Part shown: positions 1 to 8,115 of the stretch, one piece after another | Position numbering within the stretch: position 1 is the first letter of the stretch | Layout of the letters: each line of letters opens with the position of its first letter | Notes under the pieces: model-generated | What the model was told of the DNA's origin: nothing | Databases searched by the model: none | What the model saw: the letters and a program-made list of their open reading frames with translations, nothing else | Made by a program: the position numbers and the translations under genes | NCBI RefSeq assembly: GCF_006442965.1 | Contig: NZ_VFWX01000027.1 | Coordinates: forward strand, 1-50,997 | Direction of reading: 5' to 3' | DNA: 50,997 bases | Origin: Mesorhizobium sp. CU3 | Lineage (GTDB): Bacteria; Pseudomonadota; Alphaproteobacteria; Rhizobiales; Rhizobiaceae

Positions 1-35
1 AGGTGGCTCGGCGCGCAGCGCCGAGACGGAGTGGG
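1..35. repeat. Fragment of a palindromic intergenic repeat (family A)
   Basis: The first bases contain GGCGCGCAGCGCCGAGACGG, which recurs at about 28258-28277 and 34321-34340 inside complete family A elements. The element is cut by the window edge, so only its right end is seen. The bases from here to the dehydratase start show no gene that I can support. Confidence 0.6.
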
Positions 36-170
36 GGTCGATCAGCGCTACATTAGACAACGCTGCGATGGATCACCGCCGTAACCTTGTCGCCATGACA
101 TTTTTTCGTTGGTGCGCCATCGTATTTTCCGTGCAGCATGGCGCAACCCATTCTCAGCGAGGCCTCCACC

Positions 171-1148
171 ATGACCACCCCACCCGGCATTTCCGACATC
201 CACGCCGCCGCGGCGCGGCTTGCCGGCCTGATCGTCGAAACGCCGTTGATCGAATCGCCGGAGCTCAACAAGCGCTATGGCGGACGCATCCTGTTCAAGC
301 CGGAGACGCTGCAGCGCACCGGGTCGTTCAAGATCCGCGGCGCCTATAACAAGCTCTCGTCGCTCAGCGAAGAAGAGCGCAGCCGCGGCGTCGTCGCCTT
401 CTCGTCCGGCAACCATGCGCAAGGCGTGGCGGCATCGGCGGCGCTATTCGGGGTCAAGGCGGTCATCGCCATGCCGGCCGACGCGCCGGCGCTGAAGATC
501 GGCAATGTGCGCAAGATGGGCGCCGAAGTGGTGCCGTTCGACCGCTTCAAGGACGACCGCATGACGGTCGTGCGCCCCTATATCGAAAAAGGCATGGCGC
601 TGGTGCCGCCCTTCGACGATCCGGCCATCATCGCCGGCCAGGGCACGATCGGGCTGGAACTGATCCGCCAGGCCAAGGCGCTCGGCGTGAGCCTCGACGC
701 CGTCGTCATCCCTTGCGGCGGCGGCGGGCTGTCGAGCGGCATTTCCGTCGCGGTCAAGGATGCTTCGCCGAAGACCGCCGTCTGGGCGGTCGAGCCGGAG
801 CATTTCGACGACACGCGCCTTTCGTTGGCCAAGGGCGAAAGGGTATCGAACGAACCCGGCCACAACTCGATCTGCGACGCCATCCTCACCGCCGAGCCCG
901 GCATCATCACCTTCGAGATCAACCGCAAAAACCTCGCCGGCGCCATCGCCGTCTCCGACCATGCGGTGGCCCAGGCGATGCGCGACGCAATGGCGCATCT
1001 CAAGCTGGTGGTCGAGCCCGGCGGCTGCGTCGCGCTGGCCGCGCTGTCGTCCGGCGAGATCGATCTCGCCGGCAAATGCGTCGCCGTGGTGCTCTCCGGC
1101 GGCAATGTCGATTTCGGCACCTATGCCGGGATCATGACCGCGGCATAA
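171..1148 (+). CDS. Threonine/serine dehydratase, PLP-dependent (fold type II)
   Basis: A 325-aa enzyme of the tryptophan-synthase-beta superfamily. It should deaminate threonine or serine to the 2-oxo acid and ammonia in the cytoplasm. The PLP lysine lies in GSFKIRGA (K54), the substrate loop is SSGNHAQG (about 79-85), and the phosphate-binding loop is CGGGGLSSG (near 180). There is no C-terminal ACT domain, so it resembles the catabolic TdcB type or serine racemases rather than feedback-regulated IlvA. An in-frame ATG exists at 138. I chose 171 because the alignable protein (TPPGISDIHAAAARL) starts there and the extra 11 residues look like leader sequence. The next gene converges 9 bases downstream. 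The family is sure; the preferred substrate cannot be told from sequence. Confidence 0.9.
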   Translation: MTTPPGISDIHAAAARLAGLIVETPLIESPELNKRYGGRILFKPETLQRTGSFKIRGAYNKLSSLSEEERSRGVVAFSSGNHAQGVAASAALFGVKAVIAMPADAPALKIGNVRKMGAEVVPFDRFKDDRMTVVRPYIEKGMALVPPFDDPAIIAGQGTIGLELIRQAKALGVSLDAVVIPCGGGGLSSGISVAVKDASPKTAVWAVEPEHFDDTRLSLAKGERVSNEPGHNSICDAILTAEPGIITFEINRKNLAGAIAVSDHAVAQAMRDAMAHLKLVVEPGGCVALAALSSGEIDLAGKCVAVVLSGGNVDFGTYAGIMTAA

Positions 1149-1157
1149 TTTGCCGGC

Positions 1158-2294
1158 TCAATCGAGCGTACGCCTAAAGCGCAGCAGCGCGGTGCCGGCG
1201 AACACGGCGACGAACACCGCCAGCCAACCGATCTCGCTGGCCACGGCATGGAGGTCGGCGCCCTTCAGCATGACGGCGCGGGTGATGCGCAAAAAATGCG
1301 TCAGCGGGAAGATCTCGCCCAGCGCCTGCGCCCAGCCGGGCATGCCGCGATAGGGGAACATGAAGCCGGACAGAAGCAGCGACGGCAGGAAGAAGAAGAA
1401 GGTGAGCTGCATGGCCTGCATCTGCGAGCGCGCCATGGTCGAGATGGTGTAGCCGAGCAGCACCAGCGACAGCACGAAGACCAGCACCGACGACAAAAGC
1501 AGCGTCAGGCTGCCGACGAAGGGGATGTCGAACAGAAGCTTCGCCGCCACCAGCACCACCGCCACCTGCACCGCACCGACGACGAGGAACGGCAGCACCT
1601 TGCCGAGCATGATCTCGGCCGGGCTCGACGGCATGGCGAGAAGGTTTTCCATCGTGCCGCGTTCGGTCTCGCGCGTCAGCGCCATGGCGGTCATCATCAC
1701 CATGGTCATCTGCAGGATGACGCCGAGCAGGCCGGGCACGATGTTGTATTGCGATATGCCTTCGGGATTGTAGCGCTGATGCACCACGACCTGCAGCTGC
1801 TGCCTGGCGTTCTCGGCGGCGGCCGCCTGCATGCCTTGCGCGCGCAGCAACGCCTGGCTCGCCACCGTGCTCAGCGTCGAGATGGCGCCGCTCGCGGCGG
1901 AGGGGTCGGTCGCGTCGGCCTCGATCAGGATCTGCGGATTGTCGCCGCGCTCGACGCGTTTGGCGAAATCGGCCGGGATGGTGACGACGAAGGAGACATC
2001 GCCGCGCGCCATCAGGAACTCGGCCTCCTCGGCGCTCTGCGCGACATGGTCGAAGCGATAATAGCCGGTCGTCTGCAGGGCCGAGACCATGGCGCGCGTG
2101 TACTGGTCGTTGCTCATCGCCACCAGCGCCGTCGGCAGGCCCTTCGGATCGTTGTTGATGGCGAAGCCGAACAGCACCAATTGCAGCAGCGGTACGCCGA
2201 GCATCATGGCGAAGGTGATGCGGTCGCGCCGCATCTGGATGAATTCCTTGATCAAGAGCGCGCCGAGCCGCGCGAAGGAAAAGACCGCGTTCAT
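1158..2294 (-). CDS. ABC-2 type transporter permease (YhhJ/YbhS/YbhR-like)
   Basis: A 378-aa inner-membrane permease. One membrane segment lies near residues 25-45, followed by a large extracytoplasmic domain (about 45-175) and a block of five to six hydrophobic segments in the C-terminal half, the usual ABC2_membrane_3 layout. It is the last gene of a four-gene operon and overlaps the ATPase gene upstream by 4 bases. With the adaptor and ATPase it should form a drug or small-molecule exporter like E. coli YbhGFSR. E. coli has two permeases (YbhS, YbhR). Only one is encoded here, so it may work as a homodimer. Substrate unknown. Confidence 0.9.
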   Translation of the reverse strand: MNAVFSFARLGALLIKEFIQMRRDRITFAMMLGVPLLQLVLFGFAINNDPKGLPTALVAMSNDQYTRAMVSALQTTGYYRFDHVAQSAEEAEFLMARGDVSFVVTIPADFAKRVERGDNPQILIEADATDPSAASGAISTLSTVASQALLRAQGMQAAAAENARQQLQVVVHQRYNPEGISQYNIVPGLLGVILQMTMVMMTAMALTRETERGTMENLLAMPSSPAEIMLGKVLPFLVVGAVQVAVVLVAAKLLFDIPFVGSLTLLLSSVLVFVLSLVLLGYTISTMARSQMQAMQLTFFFFLPSLLLSGFMFPYRGMPGWAQALGEIFPLTHFLRITRAVMLKGADLHAVASEIGWLAVFVAVFAGTALLRFRRTLD

Positions 2295-3211
2295 GCCATG
2301 TTGTCCTTCGAGCCGGACATGAACTGGATGAACACATCCTCGAGGCTGGTCTCGCCGGGCTTCACCGTGACGCCTTCATGCTCCTTCTCGACATCGGCGA
2401 GCGCCTTCTCGAGCTCGTCCCTGTCGGAGCCGACGACATGCAGCGTGGCGCCGAACGGCGCCACCTGGTCGACGCCGGGACGGCCCTGAAGTGCTGCCGC
2501 AACCTTGTCGAGGCGCGGGCCCTGGACGACGAAGGTGGTTAGCCCCGCATTCTTCACCACTTCGGCCACGGTGCCGGTGGCCAGCATCTTGCCGTAGGAG
2601 ATGTAGCTGATGCGGTGGCAGCGCTCGGCCTCGTCCATGTAGTGGGTCGAGACCAGCACGGTCAGCCCGCCATTGGCGAGGTGATGGATCTCGTCCCAGA
2701 ATTCGCGCCGCGCCTTCGGGTCGACGCCGGCGGTCGGCTCGTCGAGCAGGAGCAGCTTCGGTTTGTGCATGATGCAGGCGGCTAAAGCCAGGCGCTGCTT
2801 CCAGCCGCCAGACAGCGTGCCGGCCAGCTGGTTGCGGCGGCTGGTCAGGCCGAGCTCTTCCAGCGTCTTCACCACATAATCCTCGACCGGCTTCAGCTGG
2901 TAGAGCCGCGCCACGAATTCGAGGTTCTCGCCGATCGTCAAATCCTCGTAGAACGAGAATTTCTGCGTCATGTAGCCGACTTCGCGCTTGATCCTGAGCG
3001 CCTCGGTGCGGATGTCGAAGCCGAGCACGGTGCCTTCGCCCTCGTCCGGGGTGAGCAGGCCGCACATGATGCGGATCGTCGTCGTCTTGCCGGAGCCGTT
3101 CGGCCCGAGGAAGCCGACGATCTCGCCTTCGGCCACCGTCATCGTCACATGGTCGACAACGGTCTTGTCGCCGAAGCGCTTGACCAGCCCGCGCACGTCG
3201 ATGGCGTTCAT
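2291..3211 (-). CDS. ABC transporter ATP-binding protein (YbhF-half-like)
   Basis: A 306-aa ATPase with one nucleotide-binding domain: Walker A GPNGSGKTTT (about residues 36-45), signature LSGGWKQR, and Walker B LLLLDEPTAGVDP. The C-terminal ~70 residues form the extra domain common to ABC-2 exporters. The open frame runs upstream to 3601, but that part lies inside the adaptor gene. The start at 3211 gives the normal N-terminus (MNAIDVRGLVKRFGD) and a 4-base ATGA-type overlap with the adaptor. E. coli YbhF has two fused ATPase domains. This protein has one. Confidence 0.93.
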   Translation of the reverse strand: MNAIDVRGLVKRFGDKTVVDHVTMTVAEGEIVGFLGPNGSGKTTTIRIMCGLLTPDEGEGTVLGFDIRTEALRIKREVGYMTQKFSFYEDLTIGENLEFVARLYQLKPVEDYVVKTLEELGLTSRRNQLAGTLSGGWKQRLALAACIMHKPKLLLLDEPTAGVDPKARREFWDEIHHLANGGLTVLVSTHYMDEAERCHRISYISYGKMLATGTVAEVVKNAGLTTFVVQGPRLDKVAAALQGRPGVDQVAPFGATLHVVGSDRDELEKALADVEKEHEGVTVKPGETSLEDVFIQFMSGSKDNMA

Positions 3212-4161
3212 TTTCCGAGATCCGCGAGCTCGACGTCGACGATCTGGCCGGGCTGCAGGATGCCCGCGTCGCCATCCGGCCGCGCCTCGACCAGATAGAC
3301 CAGCTTCTGCCGGTTCTCGAGCGAGTAGATCACCGGCGGGGTGAATTCCGGGTCCGGCGAGACATAGCTGACGCGCGCCTTCACGCCGTCGCCGCAGCCG
3401 TCGCAATGGACGTCGAGCATGGTGCCGATCTTGACCGAGGAAAACGCCGTCTCCGGCACATAGACGCTGAGCTTGACGGCACCGTCCGGCAGCATCGAGA
3501 TCACCGGCGCGGTCGGCCCGGCGGTGTCGCCGGGGTTGCGGATGACATCGTTGACGCGGCCCGGCGACGGCGCGGTCAGCACCCGCTTCGACAGCCGCCA
3601 CTCTGCCTGCTCCAGCTCCGACTGCGCCTGCTGGACCTGGTTTTCGGCGGCCTTGATGGTTTCGGCACGCGCCGGCAGATTGCCAACGGCGAGATTGGCC
3701 TGCGCCTGGCCGACCTGCGCGGTGGCGGTCTCCAGCGAGGCGGACGCGGTGTCATAGTCGGCCTGCGTGCCGGTGCCGCGCTTGTAGAGGTCGCTGGCGC
3801 GATCATATTTGCGCTTGGCGTCGGCGGCCTGGGCCTTGGCCATGTCGACCTCGGCCTTCAGCACGTCGATTTCCTCGGGGCGCTTGCCAACCTTGAGATC
3901 GGCAAGCTGGGCCTGGGCCTGCGCCAGCGCGGCCTGGGCCTGCGCCACGGCGATCTTGGCGTCGGCGCTTTCCAGCGTCACCACCGGCTTGCCGGCTTCG
4001 ACGCGGTCGCCGCGCCTCACTGCCACCGTGTCGACCTGCGCGACCTCGATCGGCGCCAGCAGCACGTAGTCGCCCTCGACATAGCCGACAGCGAGCGGCG
4101 CCGCTGGCGCGCAGGCGCCGAACAGCTGGGCCGCGAGCGGCAGCGCACAGAAGAAGCTCAT
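3208..4161 (-). CDS. HlyD-family periplasmic adaptor, probable lipoprotein (YbhG-like)
   Basis: A 317-aa membrane-fusion protein. The N-terminus is hydrophobic and ends in a likely lipobox (LFGAC, Cys about 17), so it may be lipid-anchored. A biotinyl-lipoyl-like half (VAVRRGDRVEAGKPVVTLE), a long alanine/glutamine-rich coiled-coil hairpin (about 70-175), the second lipoyl half, and a beta-barrel follow. It should link the ABC exporter to the periplasm or an outer-membrane channel. Both ends overlap neighbours by 4 bases, which suggests translational coupling. Family assignment is firm; the lipoprotein call is moderate. Confidence 0.9.
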   Translation of the reverse strand: MSFFCALPLAAQLFGACAPAAPLAVGYVEGDYVLLAPIEVAQVDTVAVRRGDRVEAGKPVVTLESADAKIAVAQAQAALAQAQAQLADLKVGKRPEEIDVLKAEVDMAKAQAADAKRKYDRASDLYKRGTGTQADYDTASASLETATAQVGQAQANLAVGNLPARAETIKAAENQVQQAQSELEQAEWRLSKRVLTAPSPGRVNDVIRNPGDTAGPTAPVISMLPDGAVKLSVYVPETAFSSVKIGTMLDVHCDGCGDGVKARVSYVSPDPEFTPPVIYSLENRQKLVYLVEARPDGDAGILQPGQIVDVELADLGK

Positions 4162-4859
4162 GATTTGCCTCCCTTGCGGACCGCATCACGCGCGGTCAGC
4201 ATGGCCTTCAAATTGCCGGTTGCGACCGCCGCCACCTTGGCGGCCTCGTCCGTGCCGATCTCGCGCCAGCCCATCCTGCGCATCACCACCTCGCGGCCGA
4301 TGCGGAAATAGATGAGTTGGCCGATCATGGTGAAAACCGTTAGCCTGGTGGCCTCGCTTTCGGCCGGCTCGCCGGTCGCCTGCTCCCAGATATGGCAAAG
4401 CCGGCGATGCGTCGGCTCGAACACGCCGGCATAGATGCGGTCGAGCGCGGCGGTCGGCTGCGATAGCTCCCGAAGTCCAAATTGTACGACCTCGCCTGCC
4501 TGCGGGCTGGCTACGACGAAACTCGCCATTTGCTCCAGCGCGTTGAAGAGTTGAGCCCGAGCCGCTTCCCGGGTCGATGGCGCCGCGGATTGGATGGCGC
4601 CGAGCGCCGGGCCGGCAACTCCCTGGATCGTTTCGACGATGAAGTCGGCGACGGCGATGCGCAGGCCTTCCTTGCCGCCGAAGTGATAGGCGATCGAGCC
4701 GATATTGGCCTTGGCCTCGGCGGCGATCTCGCGGGTCGAGGTGCCGTCGAAGCCTTGCCGCCCGAACAGCTTGAGCGCCGCATGGACAAGCGCGGCGCGC
4801 GTTTGATCGGCGGGAGAGGCTTCGCGTTGCAGCTTTTTGGCGTTCGTTTGCTTGCTCAT
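4158..4859 (-). CDS. TetR-family regulator of the downstream exporter (CecR-like)
   Basis: A 233-aa regulator. The N-terminal helix-turn-helix is typical of TetR (STREIAAEAKANIGSIAYHF, about 40-60), and the C-terminal domain resembles CecR/YbiH (DUF1956). In E. coli cecR heads the cecR-ybhGFSR operon, and the same order (regulator, adaptor, ATPase, permease) is seen here. A perfect 22-bp palindrome lies between the -35 and -10 of its own promoter, so autorepression of the whole operon is likely. The start codon is about 7 bases from the predicted -10, and I see no Shine-Dalgarno sequence (see findings). The inducer is unknown. Confidence 0.88.
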   Translation of the reverse strand: MSKQTNAKKLQREASPADQTRAALVHAALKLFGRQGFDGTSTREIAAEAKANIGSIAYHFGGKEGLRIAVADFIVETIQGVAGPALGAIQSAAPSTREAARAQLFNALEQMASFVVASPQAGEVVQFGLRELSQPTAALDRIYAGVFEPTHRRLCHIWEQATGEPAESEATRLTVFTMIGQLIYFRIGREVVMRRMGWREIGTDEAAKVAAVATGNLKAMLTARDAVRKGGKS

Positions 4860-4865
4860 GCAATT

Positions 4866-4894
4866 CGTTTAATCAATCGATTGATTAAAGTCAA
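4866..4894 (-). promoter_or_regulatory. cecR-like operon promoter with TetR operator palindrome
   Basis: On the minus strand TTGACT (4889-4894) and TAAACG (4866-4871) are separated by 17 bases. The segment 4868-4889 is a perfect 22-bp palindrome centred at 4878/4879 (core AATCAATCGATTGATT) and fills the spacer. A repressor bound there would block RNA polymerase directly. The same operator lies about 60 bases upstream of the divergent CYTH gene. Confidence 0.75.
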
Positions 4895-4949
4895 ATTGAA
4901 TCGCGACTCTGCTTGCCATCTCGATTTGCGCAGGCTTTAGTGCGCGGCC

Positions 4950-5423
4950 ATGGTCAAGGAAGTCGAGCGCAAGTTCCTGGTCGCCAGTTCCGCCTGGCGA
5001 GACCGGGTCGAAGCGCATATTCGCATCCGCCAATTCTACGTTGCCGCCCAGCCCGGCCGCACGGTGCGCGTGCGCATCAGCGATGGGCGCTCCGCCAAGC
5101 TGACACTGAAATTCGGCGAACGGGCCCGCGAGCGCGACGAATTCGAATATCCCATCCCGCTGGCCGAGGCCGAGGAACTGATGGCGTTTGCCATCGGACG
5201 TGTCATCGAGAAGACACGTCACCATGTTAGACACCGCGGCTATCTTTATGAAGTCGATGTGTTCGGCGGAAAGCTCGTGGGTTTGACGATCGCGGAGCTG
5301 GAGACGCCGGAGGACGTGCCTGACGAAATGCTGCCCGACTGGCTCGGCCGCGAGGTGACCGGCGAGTCGAGATTTTACAACGCGTCGCTGGCCCTCGGGG
5401 GGTTACCGGAGATCGCCGCATGA
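4950..5423 (+). CDS. CYTH-domain protein (triphosphate tunnel phosphohydrolase family)
   Basis: A 157-aa single-domain CYTH protein. The family signature ExExK is present at the N-terminus (EVERKF, residues 4-9), and alternating charged beta-strands with many Arg/Glu line the presumed tunnel. CYTH enzymes hydrolyse inorganic triphosphate or related triphosphates with divalent metals. The last codons overlap the next gene (ATGA, 4 bases), which encodes a CHAD domain. CYTH and CHAD are often fused in one protein; here they are split but coupled. Cytoplasmic; no signal peptide. Confidence 0.9.
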   Translation: MVKEVERKFLVASSAWRDRVEAHIRIRQFYVAAQPGRTVRVRISDGRSAKLTLKFGERARERDEFEYPIPLAEAEELMAFAIGRVIEKTRHHVRHRGYLYEVDVFGGKLVGLTIAELETPEDVPDEMLPDWLGREVTGESRFYNASLALGGLPEIAA

Positions 5424-6352
5424 GCTTCCGCATCGATCCGCGCTTGCCGCTGACCGGCGAGGTCCGGCGCATATTGGCCGACGAAATCGGCAAGGCGATC
5501 TCGCATCTGGAAACGGCGCGCGAGAGCCCGGAGCAGGGCCTGCACAAGTGCCGCAAGCGGCTGAAGAGCGTGCGTGCCTTGCTGCGCCTGGTTCGATCCG
5601 GAGACGAACCGTTCTGCCAGACCGAAAACGAGTGCTACAGGCAGGTGTCGGCGCTGCTCGCCGGCCCGCGCGAGGCGACCGCGCTGATCGAGACCGTCGA
5701 CCGCTTGGCCGCCGCCTTTCCGGAGCAGAGTGCCGGCGGCGCGCTCGATCCAGTGCGCGAGCGGTTGGTGATGCGCCAGCACGAGCTTCATGCCGGCCCC
5801 GGCCTCGACGCCGCCGTCAATGCGGCCATCGCCGCTTGCCGGGAAGGCCTGGAGCGCGTCGACAAGCTCGCTTTGCCCGGCCGGCCGGAGCAGGCGGCCG
5901 ACATTTTGGCCGAGGGCGCCCGCGCCACCTTGCGGCGCGCGAAGAAGGCGCTGGACAAGGCCGCGTCACGCGGCGAGGCCGAGGATTTCCACGACCTGCG
6001 CAAGGCGGCGAAAAGCCATTCCATGCACCTATCTTTGCTCGGCCGCCTGTGGCCGACGCCGATCAAGGCGCGCCGCAAGGCGGTCGACAAGCTCGGCGAA
6101 GAACTCGGCGAGTTGCACGACGTCTTTGTCATGCGCGCGCTGCTCGATGCCGACGGCGAGCCGCTCGGCGCGGCGGACGAGACGAAGCTCCTGCGAAAGC
6201 TTCTCAAGCGCTCGGAAAAGAGCCTGAGCAAGAGCTGCCTTTCCGATGCGGCCGAACTCTTCGGCGACAGCCCCAAGCGCTCGGCCAAAAGGCTTGCGCG
6301 CAAGGCGCGCGACGATCTCGCCGCGCCGCAGGAAGAAGCCAAAGCGGCCTGA
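5420..6352 (+). CDS. CHAD-domain protein (polyphosphate-binding helical domain)
   Basis: A 310-aa, very Lys/Arg/Ala-rich all-helical protein with the histidines and basic residues typical of CHAD (LHKCRKRLKSVRALLRLV near 42-59; a second similar repeat around FHDLRKAAKSHSMHL near 195). CHAD domains bind polyphosphate and usually accompany CYTH phosphatases. Its 4-base overlap with the CYTH gene argues for a two-protein unit acting on triphosphate or polyphosphate. The family call is secure, the exact role is not. Confidence 0.88.
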   Translation: MSFRIDPRLPLTGEVRRILADEIGKAISHLETARESPEQGLHKCRKRLKSVRALLRLVRSGDEPFCQTENECYRQVSALLAGPREATALIETVDRLAAAFPEQSAGGALDPVRERLVMRQHELHAGPGLDAAVNAAIAACREGLERVDKLALPGRPEQAADILAEGARATLRRAKKALDKAASRGEAEDFHDLRKAAKSHSMHLSLLGRLWPTPIKARRKAVDKLGEELGELHDVFVMRALLDADGEPLGAADETKLLRKLLKRSEKSLSKSCLSDAAELFGDSPKRSAKRLARKARDDLAAPQEEAKAA

Positions 6353-6393
6353 TCATGGTCTAAATTGCGGGTCTGTGCTAATCGGCGTCTGGC

Positions 6394-7200
6394 ATGACTG
6401 CGCCGGCCGAAACCCTTCTGGATCGACTTGGCCGCTGGCTCGCCGGCCGGCTGCAGGATGAATCTTCGGGCTATGAGCCCTACACGCCATCAGATGCCGA
6501 AACGCTGCGCCGCACGCTGCAGCCCGGCGATATCCTACTCATCGAAGGCAACCAGAAGATCTCGGCGGTGATCAAGTATCTCACCCAGTCGACCTGGTCG
6601 CATGCGGCCTTCTATATCGGCGATGCCTTGCCGCAGCCCGAGGACGGTTCGGAGCGGCCGCGCCTGATCGAGGTCACGCTCGGCGAAGGTTGCGTCGCCG
6701 TGCCGCTCTCGCGCTACCGCACCTACAACACACGCATCTGCCGGGCGAATGGGCTGACGCCCGAGGATCGCGACAAGGTCGTTGCCTTCATGATCGGCAA
6801 GCTTGGCCTCAGATACGACCTCAAGAACATCTTCGACATGCTGCGGTTTTTCCTGCCGGCTCCACCGGTGCCGGTGCGCTGGCGCCGCCGCATGCTGGCT
6901 TTCGGCTCCGGAGATCCGACTCGGGCGATCTGCTCCACGCTGATCGCCGAAGCCTATGGCCAGGTCCGCTATCCGATCCTGCCCGAGATCACCCGTGCGC
7001 CCGGCCGCGCCTCGGCGCAGTCCAGCTATATGAAACGGGAAATCCTGCACATCCGCCACCATTCGCTCTACACGCCGCGCGACTTCGACCTGTCGCCCTA
7101 TTTCCGCATCGTCAAGCCGACACTTGAGTATGGTTTCGACTACCGGACGGTCGCGTGGGAGGACACCGCGACCGATTCGGAAGAAAGGGCCGCCGAGTAA
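6394..7200 (+). CDS. YiiX/YaeF-like permuted papain-fold protein
   Basis: A 268-aa protein. The motif PGDILLIEG (about 44-52) and TWSHAAFYIG (67-76, His70) come first and the candidate catalytic Cys180 in AICSTLIAEAYG comes later. This is the circularly permuted order of the YiiX/YaeF/Poxvirus G6R group, in which the nucleophile follows the His. Members are thought to be amidases or acyltransferases acting on lipids or peptides. There is no clear signal peptide. It stands alone, 41 bases after the CHAD gene, and may be co-transcribed with it. Substrate unknown. Confidence 0.8.
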   Translation: MTAPAETLLDRLGRWLAGRLQDESSGYEPYTPSDAETLRRTLQPGDILLIEGNQKISAVIKYLTQSTWSHAAFYIGDALPQPEDGSERPRLIEVTLGEGCVAVPLSRYRTYNTRICRANGLTPEDRDKVVAFMIGKLGLRYDLKNIFDMLRFFLPAPPVPVRWRRRMLAFGSGDPTRAICSTLIAEAYGQVRYPILPEITRAPGRASAQSSYMKREILHIRHHSLYTPRDFDLSPYFRIVKPTLEYGFDYRTVAWEDTATDSEERAAE

Positions 7201-7217
7201 GTTCCTCCAGCGGCGGG

Positions 7218-8003
7218 TTATGCCGGCAGCGGCTGCTTCTCGGCACCGGCCCTTGCGCCCGCATCGCGCGGATGCGGTCCGATCGGCATGATCGCCGGGA
7301 ACGGCGTGGCGCCGAAGGCAAAGGTCCATTTGCAGCCGACCAACTGTTCCTCCGGCGTGGTGTGCTGGTCGTGATGGGCAAGCAGTTTTGCGCGGTCGGC
7401 CAGTTCGTCGGCCTCGCGCCGCAACATCTCCGCCGTTTCCGGCCGCATGCGCCTGGAGAAGCTGACGAAGGTCGCTTCCCGCTCCATATGGCCGATCGCC
7501 CAGCCGATGAAATTCTTGTTGGTCATCTCGAAATGCGGCTTCAGCGGGCCCTCGAAATCCCACTGGATCGGCGTCTCGACCAGCAGCCTCGCCGAGAGAC
7601 CGCGCCCGAGCGCCACCAGCCCGAGCTCTTCCAGATCGCGCAGATAGAGGAACATCGAGGCTTCGCTCAGGCCTTGCGATCGCATGATGCCTTGCGGCGT
7701 GAATTTTTCCGACAGCATGATGAAGACGAACAACAGCGCCGGCCGCGCCGCCAGCCGGCGCTCGATCTCCGGTCCGACGCGGTTCGCCGGGCCGGGGCCG
7801 CGATTCATGGCGCCCAGCACATTCTCCAGCTCTACCTCGGCCGCGGCGCAGATCTCCATCAGCCGGTCGAGCTTGCAGTTCTGTTCGTGGAAGATGCGCT
7901 TCACCGTCGGCTCGGAAACGCCCATGCGGTCGGCCAGCATGCGATAGGTCAGGCCCTTGGCCTTCAGCGTCCGTTTCAGCGCCTCGAAGATCGGACCGTT
8001 CAT
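7218..8003 (-). CDS. XRE-family transcriptional regulator with C-terminal sensor-like domain
   Basis: A 261-aa protein with an N-terminal helix-turn-helix (LTYRMLADRMGVSEPTVKRI, about 17-36) and a ~190-residue C-terminal part of unknown fold. I start it at ATG 8003 rather than the in-frame GTG at 8012 because GAGG lies 8 bases upstream of the ATG. It is divergent from the SMP-30-like gene at 8116. The 112-bp gap holds a GTATCG palindrome plus an extra half-site, so it probably controls itself and that neighbour. Confidence 0.85.
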   Translation of the reverse strand: MNGPIFEALKRTLKAKGLTYRMLADRMGVSEPTVKRIFHEQNCKLDRLMEICAAAEVELENVLGAMNRGPGPANRVGPEIERRLAARPALLFVFIMLSEKFTPQGIMRSQGLSEASMFLYLRDLEELGLVALGRGLSARLLVETPIQWDFEGPLKPHFEMTNKNFIGWAIGHMEREATFVSFSRRMRPETAEMLRREADELADRAKLLAHHDQHTTPEEQLVGCKWTFAFGATPFPAIMPIGPHPRDAGARAGAEKQPLPA

Positions 8004-8029
8004 GGAATGCACCTCGCATGGCTGATTTC

Positions 8030-8046
8030 GTATCGATATTCGATAC
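8030..8046. promoter_or_regulatory. Candidate operator of the XRE regulator (GTATCG-N5-CGATAC)
   Basis: Inverted arms GTATCG (8030-8035) and CGATAC (8041-8046) are separated by ATATT. A further half-site GTATCG lies at 8072-8077. Both are between the divergent XRE and SMP-30-like genes, the usual place for a shared operator. Confidence 0.55.
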
Positions 8047-8115
8047 TAGCGCCAAAGCGTCTTCCAGAAAAGTATCGAAAAACTTAGCTCTTCGCCATCA
8101 CCACAGGAGAGCACC

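Noticed and set aside
1248..2489. A 413-aa frame antisense to the ABC-2 permease
   Set aside because: Composition is His/Gln/Arg-rich and biased as expected for the complement of a membrane-protein gene; the minus-strand frame is a clear permease in an operon.
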